Source: Candidatus Helarchaeota archaeon (GTDB lineage: Archaea > Asgardarchaeota > Lokiarchaeia > Helarchaeales > HEL-GB-A). Taken from it: DNA of 62,803 nt. Made by a program: the position numbers and the translations under genes. Position 1 is the first letter of the stretch. The number at the start of each line of letters is the position of its first letter. Location: assembly GCA_013375455.1 (NCBI GenBank), contig JABXJT010000024.1:1-62803 (forward strand), in the 5' to 3' direction. Below the pieces are notes generated by a model. That model was not told where the DNA came from and did not search any database. It saw nothing but the letters and a program-made list of their open reading frames with translations. Shown here one piece after another: positions 55,136 through 62,803 of this stretch.

Positions 55136-56083
55136 TTAATGTTCCGTTACCTCACCTATTTTTTTCTCGTGTGCTGAAAGTGCCTTTTTGCCCTTCTTTC
55201 CAGGGCACACCTCGACACAACATCGGCAACTCTTACAATGAAAATTGTCGACTCCTGCTACTTTATACGTTCCATCTGGCTGCTCTTCCCTAATGATGCA
55301 GAAATCGGGACAGTTCATATAACAGCGGTTACAGTTGATACAATTTTCTTTATTCCAATGTATATGATAGATACCCCAGCTTCCAGTTTTAACTTTTTTT
55401 GACCCACCAGGAATGTACCATACCGCTCCTACCTCCATATCCTTCCAGCCAGGTAAATCTGGATTGACATGACTCCATTTTTCTTTGACACCCTTAGACG
55501 GATCATAAGGGACCTTCGTCTCCAGAACTTCCGTTTCGTTATATGCCCTTTCAACCACTTTATGGTTAATCTCGGCAATTTTTTTAGTAAACACTCGAGA
55601 TAATCCTTCCTTTAACTCATCCAAAGTGAATGCATCTGATACTTTCACCAGAGCACCTAGTATGGCTGTATTTGTAATAGGACGTCCAATAATCTCCAAA
55701 GCAATAGTTTGTGCATCAACTTTTGCGATGTTTAAGTCATCCCGTTTAATGAGTTTCTTAATATTATCAAAGCTCATAGTTGTATTCACAATAATAGTAC
55801 CCCCAGGTGCAACCCCGGCGGCGACATCAACTTCACTCAGGAGCGAAGGGTCAAGAATTCCAACGTATCGCGGGGTATAAACGGCAGTTTGAGCTTGTAC
55901 GAGATCGGGATTTTTACTCATAGTTGCATAAGCTTGTGTGGGAGAACCCATTCGTTCAGCCCCAAAAATTGGCTGCGCCCTGCCCATGCCATTAAAACTC
56001 TCTACTGCAACTTGGGCTGCGGTGACACCGCCTTGCCCACCACGTGCGTGAAATCGCATTTGAATAACATCATCTTCAGACAT
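55136..56083 (-). CDS. porG: 2-oxoacid:ferredoxin oxidoreductase gamma-delta fusion
   Basis: 315 aa. Residues 1-190 are the gamma subunit (RFHARGGQGGVTAAQVA, FGAERMGSPTQAY, APGGTIIVN). Residues 200-310 are the delta part, with two [4Fe-4S] motifs CINCNRCYMNCP and CKSCRCCVEVCP. In many archaea gamma and delta are separate genes; here they are one polypeptide. Operon fdx-porGD-porA. Confidence 0.94.
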   Translation of the reverse strand: MSEDDVIQMRFHARGGQGGVTAAQVAVESFNGMGRAQPIFGAERMGSPTQAYATMSKNPDLVQAQTAVYTPRYVGILDPSLLSEVDVAAGVAPGGTIIVNTTMSFDNIKKLIKRDDLNIAKVDAQTIALEIIGRPITNTAILGALVKVSDAFTLDELKEGLSRVFTKKIAEINHKVVERAYNETEVLETKVPYDPSKGVKEKWSHVNPDLPGWKDMEVGAVWYIPGGSKKVKTGSWGIYHIHWNKENCINCNRCYMNCPDFCIIREEQPDGTYKVAGVDNFHCKSCRCCVEVCPGKKGKKALSAHEKKIGEVTEH

Positions 56084-56112
56084 AAAATCACCAATTCATA
56101 TTCTTTTAAAAG

Positions 56113-56307
56113 TCATTCTAACTCTACTGTAATTGCCTCCTCTGGGCAATTTTCTTGACAGGCGAGGCATTCAATACATTCATCCATATTGACTACCTTG
56201 GCTTTGCCGGTATTTTCGTCCAAGTTAAACACGTCGACTGGACAAGTATCCACGCAAATGCCGTCGCCATTACATTTATCAAGATCTATGGTTATGTTTT
56301 TCACCAT
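56113..56307 (-). CDS. 4Fe-4S ferredoxin
   Basis: 64 aa. Cluster II motif is complete (CIECLACQENCP). Cluster I reads CNGDGICVDTCP: the second ligand is Asp (C-x2-D-x2-C-x3-C), as in Pyrococcus ferredoxin, so a 3Fe-4S/4Fe-4S exchange is possible. Located 29 nt upstream of porG-D, it is the likely electron acceptor of the complex. Confidence 0.93.
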   Translation of the reverse strand: MVKNITIDLDKCNGDGICVDTCPVDVFNLDENTGKAKVVNMDECIECLACQENCPEEAITVELE

Positions 56308-56416
56308 CTTGAAAACCTACCTGATCTAGAAAGTTACAGATTGAATCTTTTTTTAGAATTAAAAATATATCTTTTTGTTAATCTTTAAATAAATGAAATT
56401 TTGTTGAGGATTGTAA

Positions 56417-57052
56417 GTGATTAAGGGATTAATTCTTGACATGGACGGAACTTTGCTGGATTCTCACGATTTCCATTTGGAAGCATGGAAGCTACTTCTC
56501 AAGAAATATCACATTAAAAAAACTGATGTCGAAATTCTTTCTCACTTCGGAAAGACAACTGAGGATATTGCAAAGAGTTTATTCCCTGCAGAGCATGATC
56601 CGGTGAAGATTGGGGCGGAAAAAGATGATTTTTTTTTAACACTGGTTTCAAATATCTGCCTTTTTTCGGGTGTTTCTAAATTGATTTCCCACCTCAAACA
56701 ACAGAATTATAAAATTTGTGTGGCGTCTTCTAATCCATTCATTACTGTTCATACGATTTGTAGTAATTGCGGTTTGGATATTGATGCGTGTGTTGGTGTT
56801 GATGAGATCGAAAACGGAAAGCCCGCCCCAGATATGATACTGGCTGCCGCGTCCCGATTAGGACTTGCCCCATCAGAATGTTTAGTTGTTGGCGATTCCC
56901 CCTATGATATCCGAGCAGCTAGAGCCGCAAATTGTAAAGTTATCGCGGTTCTCACTGGAGGACATTCTCTCGAAAGTCTGCAGAAGGAAGAACCTGACCA
57001 TATTATGCAATCGATTACTGAAATCGAGGATATTTTAGAGAAATTTACCTAA
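56417..57052 (+). CDS. HAD-superfamily phosphatase (phosphoglycolate phosphatase-like)
   Basis: 211 aa. HAD motif I DMDGTLLDS (about 8-16), motif II VASSN, motif III Lys in GKPAPDM and motif IV GDSPYDIRAA. A cap domain lies between motifs I and II. The substrate cannot be told; the beta-phosphoglucomutase/phosphoglycolate phosphatase group is closest. GTG start at 56417. Confidence 0.88.
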   Translation: MIKGLILDMDGTLLDSHDFHLEAWKLLLKKYHIKKTDVEILSHFGKTTEDIAKSLFPAEHDPVKIGAEKDDFFLTLVSNICLFSGVSKLISHLKQQNYKICVASSNPFITVHTICSNCGLDIDACVGVDEIENGKPAPDMILAAASRLGLAPSECLVVGDSPYDIRAARAANCKVIAVLTGGHSLESLQKEEPDHIMQSITEIEDILEKFT

Positions 57053-57148
57053 AAACTCGTAGTACTCTCTAAAAACATAATTTTTAAATAGTTTTATGAA
57101 TTAGATTCAACAAATCATTAGGACCAACAATGCTTTAATGTTAAATGT

Positions 57149-57249
57149 GGGCCAGTAGATCAGCCTGGAAGATCGCCACGCTTGCAACGTGGAGGCCCCG
57201 GGTCCAAAAGCCCCCGATGATGCGGGGGCGGGAAATCCCGGCTGGTCCA
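57149..57249 (+). tRNA. tRNA-Ala(UGC) with a T-loop intron
   Basis: Acceptor GGGCCAG/CTGGTCC; anticodon loop CTTGCAA (UGC). T-loop intron 57209-57235 (27 nt): outer CCGGG/CCCGG, central TCCA/GGGA (three pairs plus an A-G mismatch), bulges AAA and AAT, inner stem GCCCCCG/CGGGGGC. Spliced T loop TCCAAAT; C at position 55. Very GC-rich intron in an AT-rich genome. Confidence 0.93.
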
Positions 57250-57374
57250 CTCCCTATTTCTTTTCAATTAGTCCCATTCAATTGTAATACATATCAGGAT
57301 GGTCCCCATATATTATTTAACTTTATTAGGTTTGGTTCAATGATTAAAGTAGGATCTATTCAAGTTCTAATAGC

Positions 57375-57767
57375 GTGTTGAATTTGAATCCGCCAGAAAT
57401 TGCTGCCAAAAATGTAATCGAAATATGTGATTTGAACGAATTTTTAAAATATGCTAGAGGAGCACCCTTGCTCATCTACGATCCCGAGTATTTTCCCTCA
57501 CCATTTCTTAATGAACAAAGAATTAGATCGGTTAATTGTTACGCAATATGCGTGAATTTCCAAGGATTGCCGGTCATTCTAAAATATCATAAATCTAGAA
57601 AGAATTCCAATCTTCAAGGCCAAAAAAGAGGAATTAATCCTAAAGACGTCATAGATGCATCGATGCGATCCTTTATCAATCAAATTGAAACTCAATTCAA
57701 TGCAGTTAAGGGATCTATTCCAGGTGAAAAAAAGCAGTCAATTTGGGATGATGTTTTCTTAAGGTAA
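57375..57767 (+). CDS. Hypothetical protein
   Basis: 130 aa from a GTG start, soluble, no recognised domain. A central segment alternates strands (SVNCYAICVNFQGLPVILKY) and a basic loop (HKSRKNSNLQGQKRG); the C-terminus is helical. Lies between tRNA-Ala and tRNA-Val. Monocistronic. Confidence 0.6.
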   Translation: MLNLNPPEIAAKNVIEICDLNEFLKYARGAPLLIYDPEYFPSPFLNEQRIRSVNCYAICVNFQGLPVILKYHKSRKNSNLQGQKRGINPKDVIDASMRSFINQIETQFNAVKGSIPGEKKQSIWDDVFLR

Positions 57768-57815
57768 ACTTACAAATTTTAATTGATGGATTTCAAAATA
57801 TTGAAAGGTAAGTGG

Positions 57816-57918
57816 TGGGCCAGCCAGGATTTGAACCTGCCCCAACCAAGCTTTAATCTTGGTTGTCTGGGACTTCAGGCACGTCAAGCCTGCATCATAA
57901 CCACTAGATCACTGGCCC
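57816..57918 (-). tRNA. tRNA-Val(GAC) with a T-stem intron
   Basis: Acceptor GGGCCAG/CTGGCCC; anticodon loop TTGACGT (GAC); T loop TTCAAAT. A 30-nt intron at 57837-57866 splits the 5' strand of the T stem near 52/53. BHB: central TCCC/GGGC (three pairs plus T-C), bulges AGA and AGG, inner 8-bp stem CAACCAAG/CTTGGTTG. Splicing makes a perfect CCAGG/CCTGG T stem, whereas the unspliced one is mismatched. Confidence 0.93.
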
Positions 57919-58134
57919 ATTTAATTTCTTAAATGCAGTATGAAATATCCTTCTACAATTAAATAATCGTATCTTTAAAATCTTTCTTAATCTCTGATCG
58001 ATTTAATTAAAAAATCTCACTGAACCTAAAGGACTTACTCTTCTACGATAAAAAATTTAAAAAAGTTAAAATAAGAAGGTTTAGAAAGAAAGATAGGTAT
58101 TCATAAACGCTGAAAAACCAAAGGGTTAATTATC

Positions 58135-58611
58135 ATGCCTCTTAAAATTCCGTGGCTCGAAGATAAAAATCGCGGGATTGTCATACTTCTTTGTGGTTTC
58201 GCGACTATCGTTCAATTTATCATCATTCTTCTTGCTGCCTATTATTTTCCAATCAACAGCATCTATGTCTTTATTTTCGTTTCATTAGGTGTCATTTTGT
58301 TACTCATAGGAATCGAAATTCTATTCGCTGAATTGGTTCATTCCCTCCGAGTTCATCGAAGACAGAAAAAACCAATTAAAAAGAAAAAGAAATTGAAGAA
58401 AATTTCTCTCACTTGGTCAATTTTCATTGGTGCTGGAATTGGTCTTGGCTTGTATAGTTTATTATATTTCATCTTTGCTTATACTCTAATAGATCCCTTT
58501 GCCCTGACCAATATACCTATCTACGGAAAATTTACTCTTGCAGAAATTCTAGCAAGTATCATCTTGGTTATTATCATTCTAATTTTTGAATCAACAATCC
58601 CTAAAAAGTAA
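58135..58611 (+). CDS. Four-helix integral membrane protein
   Basis: 158 aa with hydrophobic segments at about 14-35, 42-65, 95-117 and 133-153 and a strongly basic cytoplasmic loop (RRQKKPIKKKKKLKK, about 75-90). No recognised family. The gap between tRNA-Val and this gene (57919-58134) is AT-rich leader. Confidence 0.7.
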   Translation: MPLKIPWLEDKNRGIVILLCGFATIVQFIIILLAAYYFPINSIYVFIFVSLGVILLLIGIEILFAELVHSLRVHRRQKKPIKKKKKLKKISLTWSIFIGAGIGLGLYSLLYFIFAYTLIDPFALTNIPIYGKFTLAEILASIILVIIILIFESTIPKK

Positions 58612-58651
58612 AATAATTTTTTCCCTCATCATTAAGCATAAAAATAAGAAT

Positions 58652-58762
58652 TGGTGCCAACGGCGAGATTTGAACTCACGACAACTGGATCTTCAGTCCA
58701 GCGCTCTCCCAACTTTCTCGAACTTTGAATAACTCATTCCAAGTTCTCTAAGCTACGTTGGC
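58652..58762 (-). tRNA. tRNA-Phe(GAA) with a D-loop intron; CCA encoded
   Basis: Acceptor GCCAACG/CGTTGGC, anticodon loop CTGAAGA (GAA), T loop TTCAAAT, and CCA at 58652-58654. The D loop holds an intron of about 34-35 nt (58713-58747): central GCTT/GAGA (three pairs plus G-A), bulge AGA, inner stem GAACTT/AAGTTC plus GAAT/ATTC, loop GAGTT. The spliced D loop resembles AGTTGGGA. Confidence 0.93.
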
Positions 58763-58890
58763 ATGGTGGTATGATATATCTATTTTATGAATGGATATTC
58801 TTTAACATATTTAATTTTTTTCTTTAAATGTATGGATACCCAAAAAATTTTAAAGAATCTTTCAATTCAAAAATACACAAGAAAATTAGT

Positions 58891-59020
58891 GCGCCTGTAG
58901 TCCAACTTGGCTAAGTAATTAACCAAATTCGGAGAAATTTAGCAAACATTGGCCTGCCACGCCAACGATCCGGGTTCGAAAAATTTTTCGAAGAAAAATT
59001 CGGAATTCCCGGCAGGCGCA
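58891..59020 (+). tRNA. tRNA-Gly(GCC) with two introns
   Basis: Acceptor GCGCCTG/CAGGCGC; anticodon loop CTGCCAC (GCC). Intron 1, 58916-58945 (30 nt), in the D arm: central GCTA/TAGC, bulges AGT and AAA. Intron 2, 58981-59006 (26 nt), in the T loop: central TTCG/CGGA, bulges AAA and ATT, inner AATTTTT/AAAAATT. Both are good BHBs; the spliced T loop is TTCGAAT. Confidence 0.94.
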
Positions 59021-59050
59021 TTCTTTTATCCTTCACTATCTGAAAAAAAA

Positions 59051-59190
59051 GCGGCTATGGTCTAGAGATTCTTAATCCTAGCATTTAATCGGAAAACATG
59101 GTTTAGGACAAGGGCCTTCCAAGCCTTTAGGACTCTACGATCTCGTGAAGTTCAGGCAAAACCCGGGTCCAAATCCCGGTAGCCGCACCA
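59051..59190 (+). tRNA. tRNA-Gly(UCC) with two introns; CCA encoded
   Basis: Acceptor GCGGCTA/TAGCCGC, anticodon loop CTTCCAA (UCC), T loop TCCAAAT (C55, no intron there), CCA at 59188-59190. Intron 1, 59066-59096 (31 nt), in the D loop: central GTCT/GGAA (three pairs plus G-A). Intron 2, 59129-59159 (31 nt), at the end of the anticodon stem: central GCCT/AGGC, bulges TTA and AAA. The spliced D arm reads GGTCTAGCATGGTTTAGGAC. Confidence 0.94.
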
Positions 59191-59203
59191 TATAAAAGAA
59201 ATC

Positions 59204-60058
59204 GTGAACGATGGAGTTGCCCGCGTCTTGAGTAAGAACAAATCTGAAAAGAAAAAGAAGAAAAAAAAGAAAAAAGAATCAATGACAGAACAGGAAATCG
59301 CTGAAAAAACTGAAGAATTCCTCATCACGCAAGGGGATTTTCTTTTAGTTGAATTAACAGGCAGAATTAAAAGTTCTGGAAAAATAATAGATGTCACGGA
59401 TGAAGAGATTGCCCGTAAAGAAGGAGTATATGATGAGAAAGAAATTTATGGTCCCCGTCTCGTCATTGTTGGAAAAGGGTGGGTCATTAAAGGCGTAGAT
59501 GAAATTCTTGAAAAAATGGTCGTGGGCGTTTCAAAAACCATTACAATTCCTCCAAGTGAAGCGTTTGGAGAAAAAGATGCGAAAAATATTAAGACATATT
59601 CTATTAGAGAAGTCCAAAAGCACGTAAAAAAGCCTCGCCCGGGGACAGCTGTCACCCTCGATGGAAGACGTGGGTTCATCAGACATATTGCCCAAGGGCG
59701 AGTAAGAGTAGATTTCAACCATCCCCTAGCAGGTGAAGCAATCTCCTATGATGTTAAAGTGGTAAAGAAAATTACAGACGAAAAAGAGAAAATTATTGAA
59801 TTGATTAAGAGGCGCATTCCAAAAATTGACCCTGAAAAATTTAATATCATTAAAGAAAATGAAGTGATTTCAATTAATTTGCCTAAAGAAATTTATTTTG
59901 ATCAAAATCTACCAATCGCTAAAATCGGTATTGCAAGCGAACTTCAACAATACATTACAGATGTTGAAACCGTGAGGTTCGTGGAGACTTTTGGAAAGGA
60001 GCTATTTCAACCTAGCCATAATCATAACCACGACCACGATCATAACCATAAGCACTGA
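59204..60058 (+). CDS. FKBP-type peptidyl-prolyl isomerase, long archaeal form, with Lys-run and His-rich tail
   Basis: 284 aa. FKBP domain about 43-190 with an inserted flap (IF) domain: GDFLLVELTGRI, GKGWVIKGVDEILEKMVVG, IPPSEAFGEKD and NHPLAGEAISYDVKV. A C-terminal extension of about 80 residues follows. The N-terminus has nine consecutive lysines and the C-terminus is HNHNHDHDHNHKH, likely metal-binding as in SlyD. Start GTG at 59204, only 13 nt after tRNA-Gly; ATG at 59283 is an alternative without the Lys-run. Confidence 0.9.
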   Translation: MNDGVARVLSKNKSEKKKKKKKKKESMTEQEIAEKTEEFLITQGDFLLVELTGRIKSSGKIIDVTDEEIARKEGVYDEKEIYGPRLVIVGKGWVIKGVDEILEKMVVGVSKTITIPPSEAFGEKDAKNIKTYSIREVQKHVKKPRPGTAVTLDGRRGFIRHIAQGRVRVDFNHPLAGEAISYDVKVVKKITDEKEKIIELIKRRIPKIDPEKFNIIKENEVISINLPKEIYFDQNLPIAKIGIASELQQYITDVETVRFVETFGKELFQPSHNHNHDHDHNHKH

Positions 60059-60069
60059 AAAGTTCATAT

Positions 60070-60612
60070 TCATTTACCCTTTCTTAAATACCAACCTTTA
60101 TCTTTGATATTTTTTAATATCTTTTGTTCATCATTCAACAAACTAATTCTCTCCCTCCCGTATAGATATTTTCCTAATGCTAAGGCTTCCTCATTTTCGT
60201 TGACTAGAATTGATAGATCACCCTTTTTAACATGCGCTGGAATGCGTAATACATCTTCTTTATTTAAATCTCTTTGATAGAGGACTTTTTTTTCACCAGA
60301 TTCATTTAAAACAGTTTTTTCCTCAACATTTTTGGCAATTAGGGTCATGCCTTCCAAACTAATTCTAAACTTTTTCTTCGTTATATCTCCAAAATGGATT
60401 CCCATCGTATAGGGATTCCTATTTTTTTTAAGTTGTTCAAAAACATGTAGTAGATCATTACTAATTAATAAAACCTCCTTCCAGTTTCCTATTGCTAGAA
60501 TAATTTCGAAAGGTGCTATTATAGAATCGAAATTTTTCAGATTGAAAGATTTAACGAGTTGCTCTTTAATTATTTCATAATCATTGGTTCCAATTTTCTG
60601 AAATTTTAACAG
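60070..60612 (-). CDS. NIP7-like pre-PUA/PUA protein, apparently non-AUG start
   Basis: About 180 aa. The segment NPYTMGIHFGDITKKKFRIS matches the NIP7 signature, followed by a PUA domain (HVKKGDLSILVNENEEALAL, YGRERISLL). An internal ATG at 60405 would cut the signature in two. The conserved frame continues upstream to the RNA-methyltransferase stop. The only plausible start there is CTG at 60612, with GGTG 6 nt upstream. NIP7 acts in ribosome biogenesis. Confidence 0.65.
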   Translation of the reverse strand: MLKFQKIGTNDYEIIKEQLVKSFNLKNFDSIIAPFEIILAIGNWKEVLLISNDLLHVFEQLKKNRNPYTMGIHFGDITKKKFRISLEGMTLIAKNVEEKTVLNESGEKKVLYQRDLNKEDVLRIPAHVKKGDLSILVNENEEALALGKYLYGRERISLLNDEQKILKNIKDKGWYLRKGK

Positions 60613-60615
60613 TTC

Positions 60616-61572
60616 TTACACCTTCTTTAATTTACAAATGAAAAATCCTACAGTTTTATGTAAATGTGGATAAAACCTCCTGGCTTTCTTCAATTCTGGA
60701 GATAATTTTTTACCAAAAATGTTAGTCAGTCCAGGTTCTCCAAAATCAATATTTAAATCGGTAATTCTCACTTCAAACTGATTTAGAGCTGCTTCGATAA
60801 CGAATTCATTCTCTTCAGGCTCGATGCTACATGTTGAATATACAAGTTCTCCATCCCTTGTTAAAGAGCTGAGGGCAGCTTTTATTAACTTCATCTGAAT
60901 ATTTGAACAGAATTCTATATCCTCATAACCCCTACTCATTTTTCTCGTTGGATCAACTGGAATGAGACCAGATCCCGAACAAGGTGCATCTAACAAAATC
61001 TTTGAAATATTTTTTACATGTAATTGAGCTAAATTTGCTGCGTCCATCCTGATTGCAATTACATTTTGGATTCCACACCGTGAAAGATTCGATCTAAGGG
61101 ATTTCATTCGTTGTCTATCCAAATCCATTGCGAGGATCACCCCTTGATTGTTCATAAATTGTGCGAGATGAACTGTTTTTCCTCCAGGCGCTGCACACAT
61201 GTCGACCACAAGATCCCGTGCAGTTGGACTGAGGGCTAGACTGGGAATCATGGATGCCACTCGTTGAATGTAATAATAGCCCAACAGGTACTCTGTAGTC
61301 GCACCGATCGAAAAGGGCTCTTTTTTAACATAGAAACCATCTGAAACAAATGGAACTGGCTTTAATTCGAATCCTTTATTTGTTAACTTCTCATATAATG
61401 CCTCGGTCGAAATTTTTAAAATATTTACCTTTATCGAAGGCATCAGTTTCCGTTCATTTCCCTCCAAAAAATCAATTATTTGATCTTCTCCAAACAATTT
61501 AATATAACGATCAATCATGTACTCCTTGTATCCGTATTTAGCGCAAATCTCATTTATATCCATATAATTCAA
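60616..61572 (-). CDS. RNA m5C methyltransferase (NSUN/RsmB family)
   Basis: 318 aa. SAM motif I DMCAAPGGKT (about 124-133), motif IV DAPCSGSG (about 196-203) and motif VI STCSIEPEENE (about 246-256) with both catalytic cysteines. It methylates C5 of cytosine in tRNA or rRNA. The N-terminal 70 residues are a variable RNA-binding part. Directly followed by the NIP7-like gene. Confidence 0.92.
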   Translation of the reverse strand: MNYMDINEICAKYGYKEYMIDRYIKLFGEDQIIDFLEGNERKLMPSIKVNILKISTEALYEKLTNKGFELKPVPFVSDGFYVKKEPFSIGATTEYLLGYYYIQRVASMIPSLALSPTARDLVVDMCAAPGGKTVHLAQFMNNQGVILAMDLDRQRMKSLRSNLSRCGIQNVIAIRMDAANLAQLHVKNISKILLDAPCSGSGLIPVDPTRKMSRGYEDIEFCSNIQMKLIKAALSSLTRDGELVYSTCSIEPEENEFVIEAALNQFEVRITDLNIDFGEPGLTNIFGKKLSPELKKARRFYPHLHKTVGFFICKLKKV

Positions 61573-61593
61573 CTATTTTAGGATTGTATCTCA

Positions 61594-62139
61594 TTGTTTG
61601 AAGTTGAAATTAAGGCATATCTTGATGATATAACCTCCGTCGAAACACGATTACAACAACTTGACGCAATTTTCCAAAAATCTATCCATCAGAGTGATAC
61701 TTATTTCCAACACCCCATAAGAAATTTTGCCCAGACAGATGAAGCATTACGAATTAGAATTTCGAATAATCAGAGTTATTTGACGTATAAGGGCCCCAAA
61801 CTTGATTCCTCTTCAAAAACCCGAGAAGAACTCGAATTGAAGATTCAAAAACCTGATAAAACTTCAGAAATCCTAAAGAAACTTGGATTTTCTCCCGTTT
61901 TAATAGTAACAAAAACCCGTAAAATTTACTCCATGGATGATATCATAATTTCAATTGATGATGTTGATGATTTAGGATATTTTATCGAATTTGAACTAGA
62001 GGTAACTGACAAAGAAATCATTCCGTCAGCAAGAGATCGTCTAATTTCATTGTTAAATAAATTGGGCATTCCAAAGGATAAATTGGAAAGGCGTTCGTAT
62101 CTTGAATTACGCCTATTAAAGATGCTTGGAAAACTTTAA
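61594..62139 (+). CDS. CYTH-domain (CyaB/thiamine-triphosphatase-like) protein
   Basis: 181 aa starting with TTG. The N-terminal ExExK signature is EVEIK; downstream Arg/Lys/Glu residues of the triphosphate tunnel follow (RIRIS, LTYKGPK, REELELKI, EFELEV). Family members hydrolyse triphosphates or act as class IV adenylate cyclases. Divergent from the methyltransferase. Confidence 0.88.
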   Translation: MFEVEIKAYLDDITSVETRLQQLDAIFQKSIHQSDTYFQHPIRNFAQTDEALRIRISNNQSYLTYKGPKLDSSSKTREELELKIQKPDKTSEILKKLGFSPVLIVTKTRKIYSMDDIIISIDDVDDLGYFIEFELEVTDKEIIPSARDRLISLLNKLGIPKDKLERRSYLELRLLKMLGKL

Positions 62140-62209
62140 ACTCCACCCTATATTAAAGAAATCCGAGAAGAAATTAAAAGCCACCAAAAAAGCATTCTGG
62201 GACAATAAA

Positions 62210-62803
62210 TTGGATGAAATAATTCGACAAGAAATAAATCGTATTGTAGAAAATGTTGAAAACAAGTGCGAAAACCTTAATATTTTAGTAACTGGCGGTG
62301 CCGGGTTTCTTGGCTCTTGGCTTTGCGATGTTTTAACAGAGCAAAACGCGAATGTTATGTGTTTGGATAATTTAACGAGTGGTTTATTGGAGAATATTAA
62401 TCATTTGAAGCAAAAAAAGAATTTTACTTATATCAACCATGATATTAGCAGCCCATACTACCCTGACCGAAAAATCGATATTATCTTTCATCTAGCTAGT
62501 CGAGCTTCCCGTTTTGAATTTGAAAGACACCCCATTCAAATTTTAAAAGCCAATACTCTTGGAACCTGGGTTGTCCTGGGAATAACTAAAAAATTTAATG
62601 CTAGACTTATATTAGCAAGCACGAGCGAAGTATACGGCAATCCAGATGACTCTCACATACCTACTTCAGAGGAATACCATGGAAATGTCAATCCTATCGG
62701 ACCTCGGTCCTGCTATGATGAAGCTAAAAGAGCTGGTGAAGCTTTTGCTATGGCTTATATGTTGGAATATGGGTTAGATATCCGAATTATCCGAATATTC
62801 AAT
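62210..62803 (+). CDS. NAD-dependent sugar epimerase/dehydratase (UDP-xylose synthase-like), 5' part
   Basis: The reading frame runs off the window after 198 codons. Rossmann motif VTGGAGFLGSWL near residue 27, IDIIFHLAS, STSEVYG and the catalytic SCYDEAKR (YxxxK) fit the extended SDR family, closest to UDP-glucuronate decarboxylase. TTG at 62210 is the first reasonable start; the frame is open further upstream. Probably cell-surface glycan synthesis. Confidence 0.85.
   Translation, partial: MDEIIRQEINRIVENVENKCENLNILVTGGAGFLGSWLCDVLTEQNANVMCLDNLTSGLLENINHLKQKKNFTYINHDISSPYYPDRKIDIIFHLASRASRFEFERHPIQILKANTLGTWVVLGITKKFNARLILASTSEVYGNPDDSHIPTSEEYHGNVNPIGPRSCYDEAKRAGEAFAMAYMLEYGLDIRIIRIFN

Overview
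The window is archaeal and most likely Asgard (Heimdallarchaeia-like). What I see: archaeal-type 16S rRNA, proteasome, Sm-like protein, L37e/L39e/L31e/S19e, RNase P Rpp21, Nep1, KH/beta-CASP nuclease and PDCD5-like genes; tRNAs full of introns; a leucine-rich-repeat protein; and an MFS transporter with a C-terminal longin/roadblock-like domain of the kind common in Asgard genomes. The lineage is inference; no taxonomic search was possible. || Layout. 1-1.2 kb: 5' part of a 16S rRNA gene on the minus strand, carrying three mini-introns. 2.1-6.9 kb: tldD-tldE and a membrane metallophosphoesterase. 6.95-7.8 kb: tRNA-Leu, -His, -Ala and the LSm-L37e operon. 8.3-10.8 kb: PUA protein and transcription-termination nuclease FttA. 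10.87-14.94 kb: an inserted block flanked by a displaced tail of the proteasome beta gene and the intact gene; inside it a 2.5-kb unit bounded by perfect 57-bp inverted repeats carries an LRR protein. 15.7-19.9 kb: housekeeping genes (UPF0179, TatD-like, Nep1, CBS, tRNA-Pro, phosphoesterase, SWIM). 20-25 kb: NosD-like surface protein and a Cys-repeat/PD-(D/E)XK nuclease locus. 25-30 kb: Lhr-type helicase, MFS-longin transporter and a displaced lhr tail. 30-32 kb: metallo-beta-lactamase gene, its displaced tail, and a solo nuclease between 39-bp direct repeats. 32-34.3 kb: ribosomal/RNase P cluster. 34.4-38.7 kb: NrdD-like protein and pyrBI. 38.7-39.8 kb: a circularly permuted, intron-containing porB. 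40-53.9 kb: a very AT-rich island with HEPN, HerA-like ATPase, winged-helix and nuclease genes. 53.9-56.3 kb: porA, porG-D and ferredoxin. 56.4-62.8 kb: HAD phosphatase, five intron-bearing tRNAs, FKBP, NIP7-like, RNA methyltransferase, CYTH protein and a partial sugar epimerase. || The strongest signal is RNA processing. Eight of nine tRNA genes, the 16S gene and one protein gene (porB) contain 22-52-nt insertions. Nearly all fold into the bulge-helix-bulge (BHB) motif cut by the archaeal tRNA splicing endonuclease, and removing them restores the universal sequence. In porB the predicted cut restores the invariant thiamine-pyrophosphate motif YDNEAFMNTGIQ. || The second signal is gene acquisition. 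Three genes (psmB, lhr, an MBL hydrolase) are intact but followed, beyond inserted cargo, by a diverged copy of their own 3' end. porB has its C-terminal half encoded before its N-terminal half and is separated from porA by the 14-kb island. Integration of DNA circles by single crossover would explain all four; that is inference.
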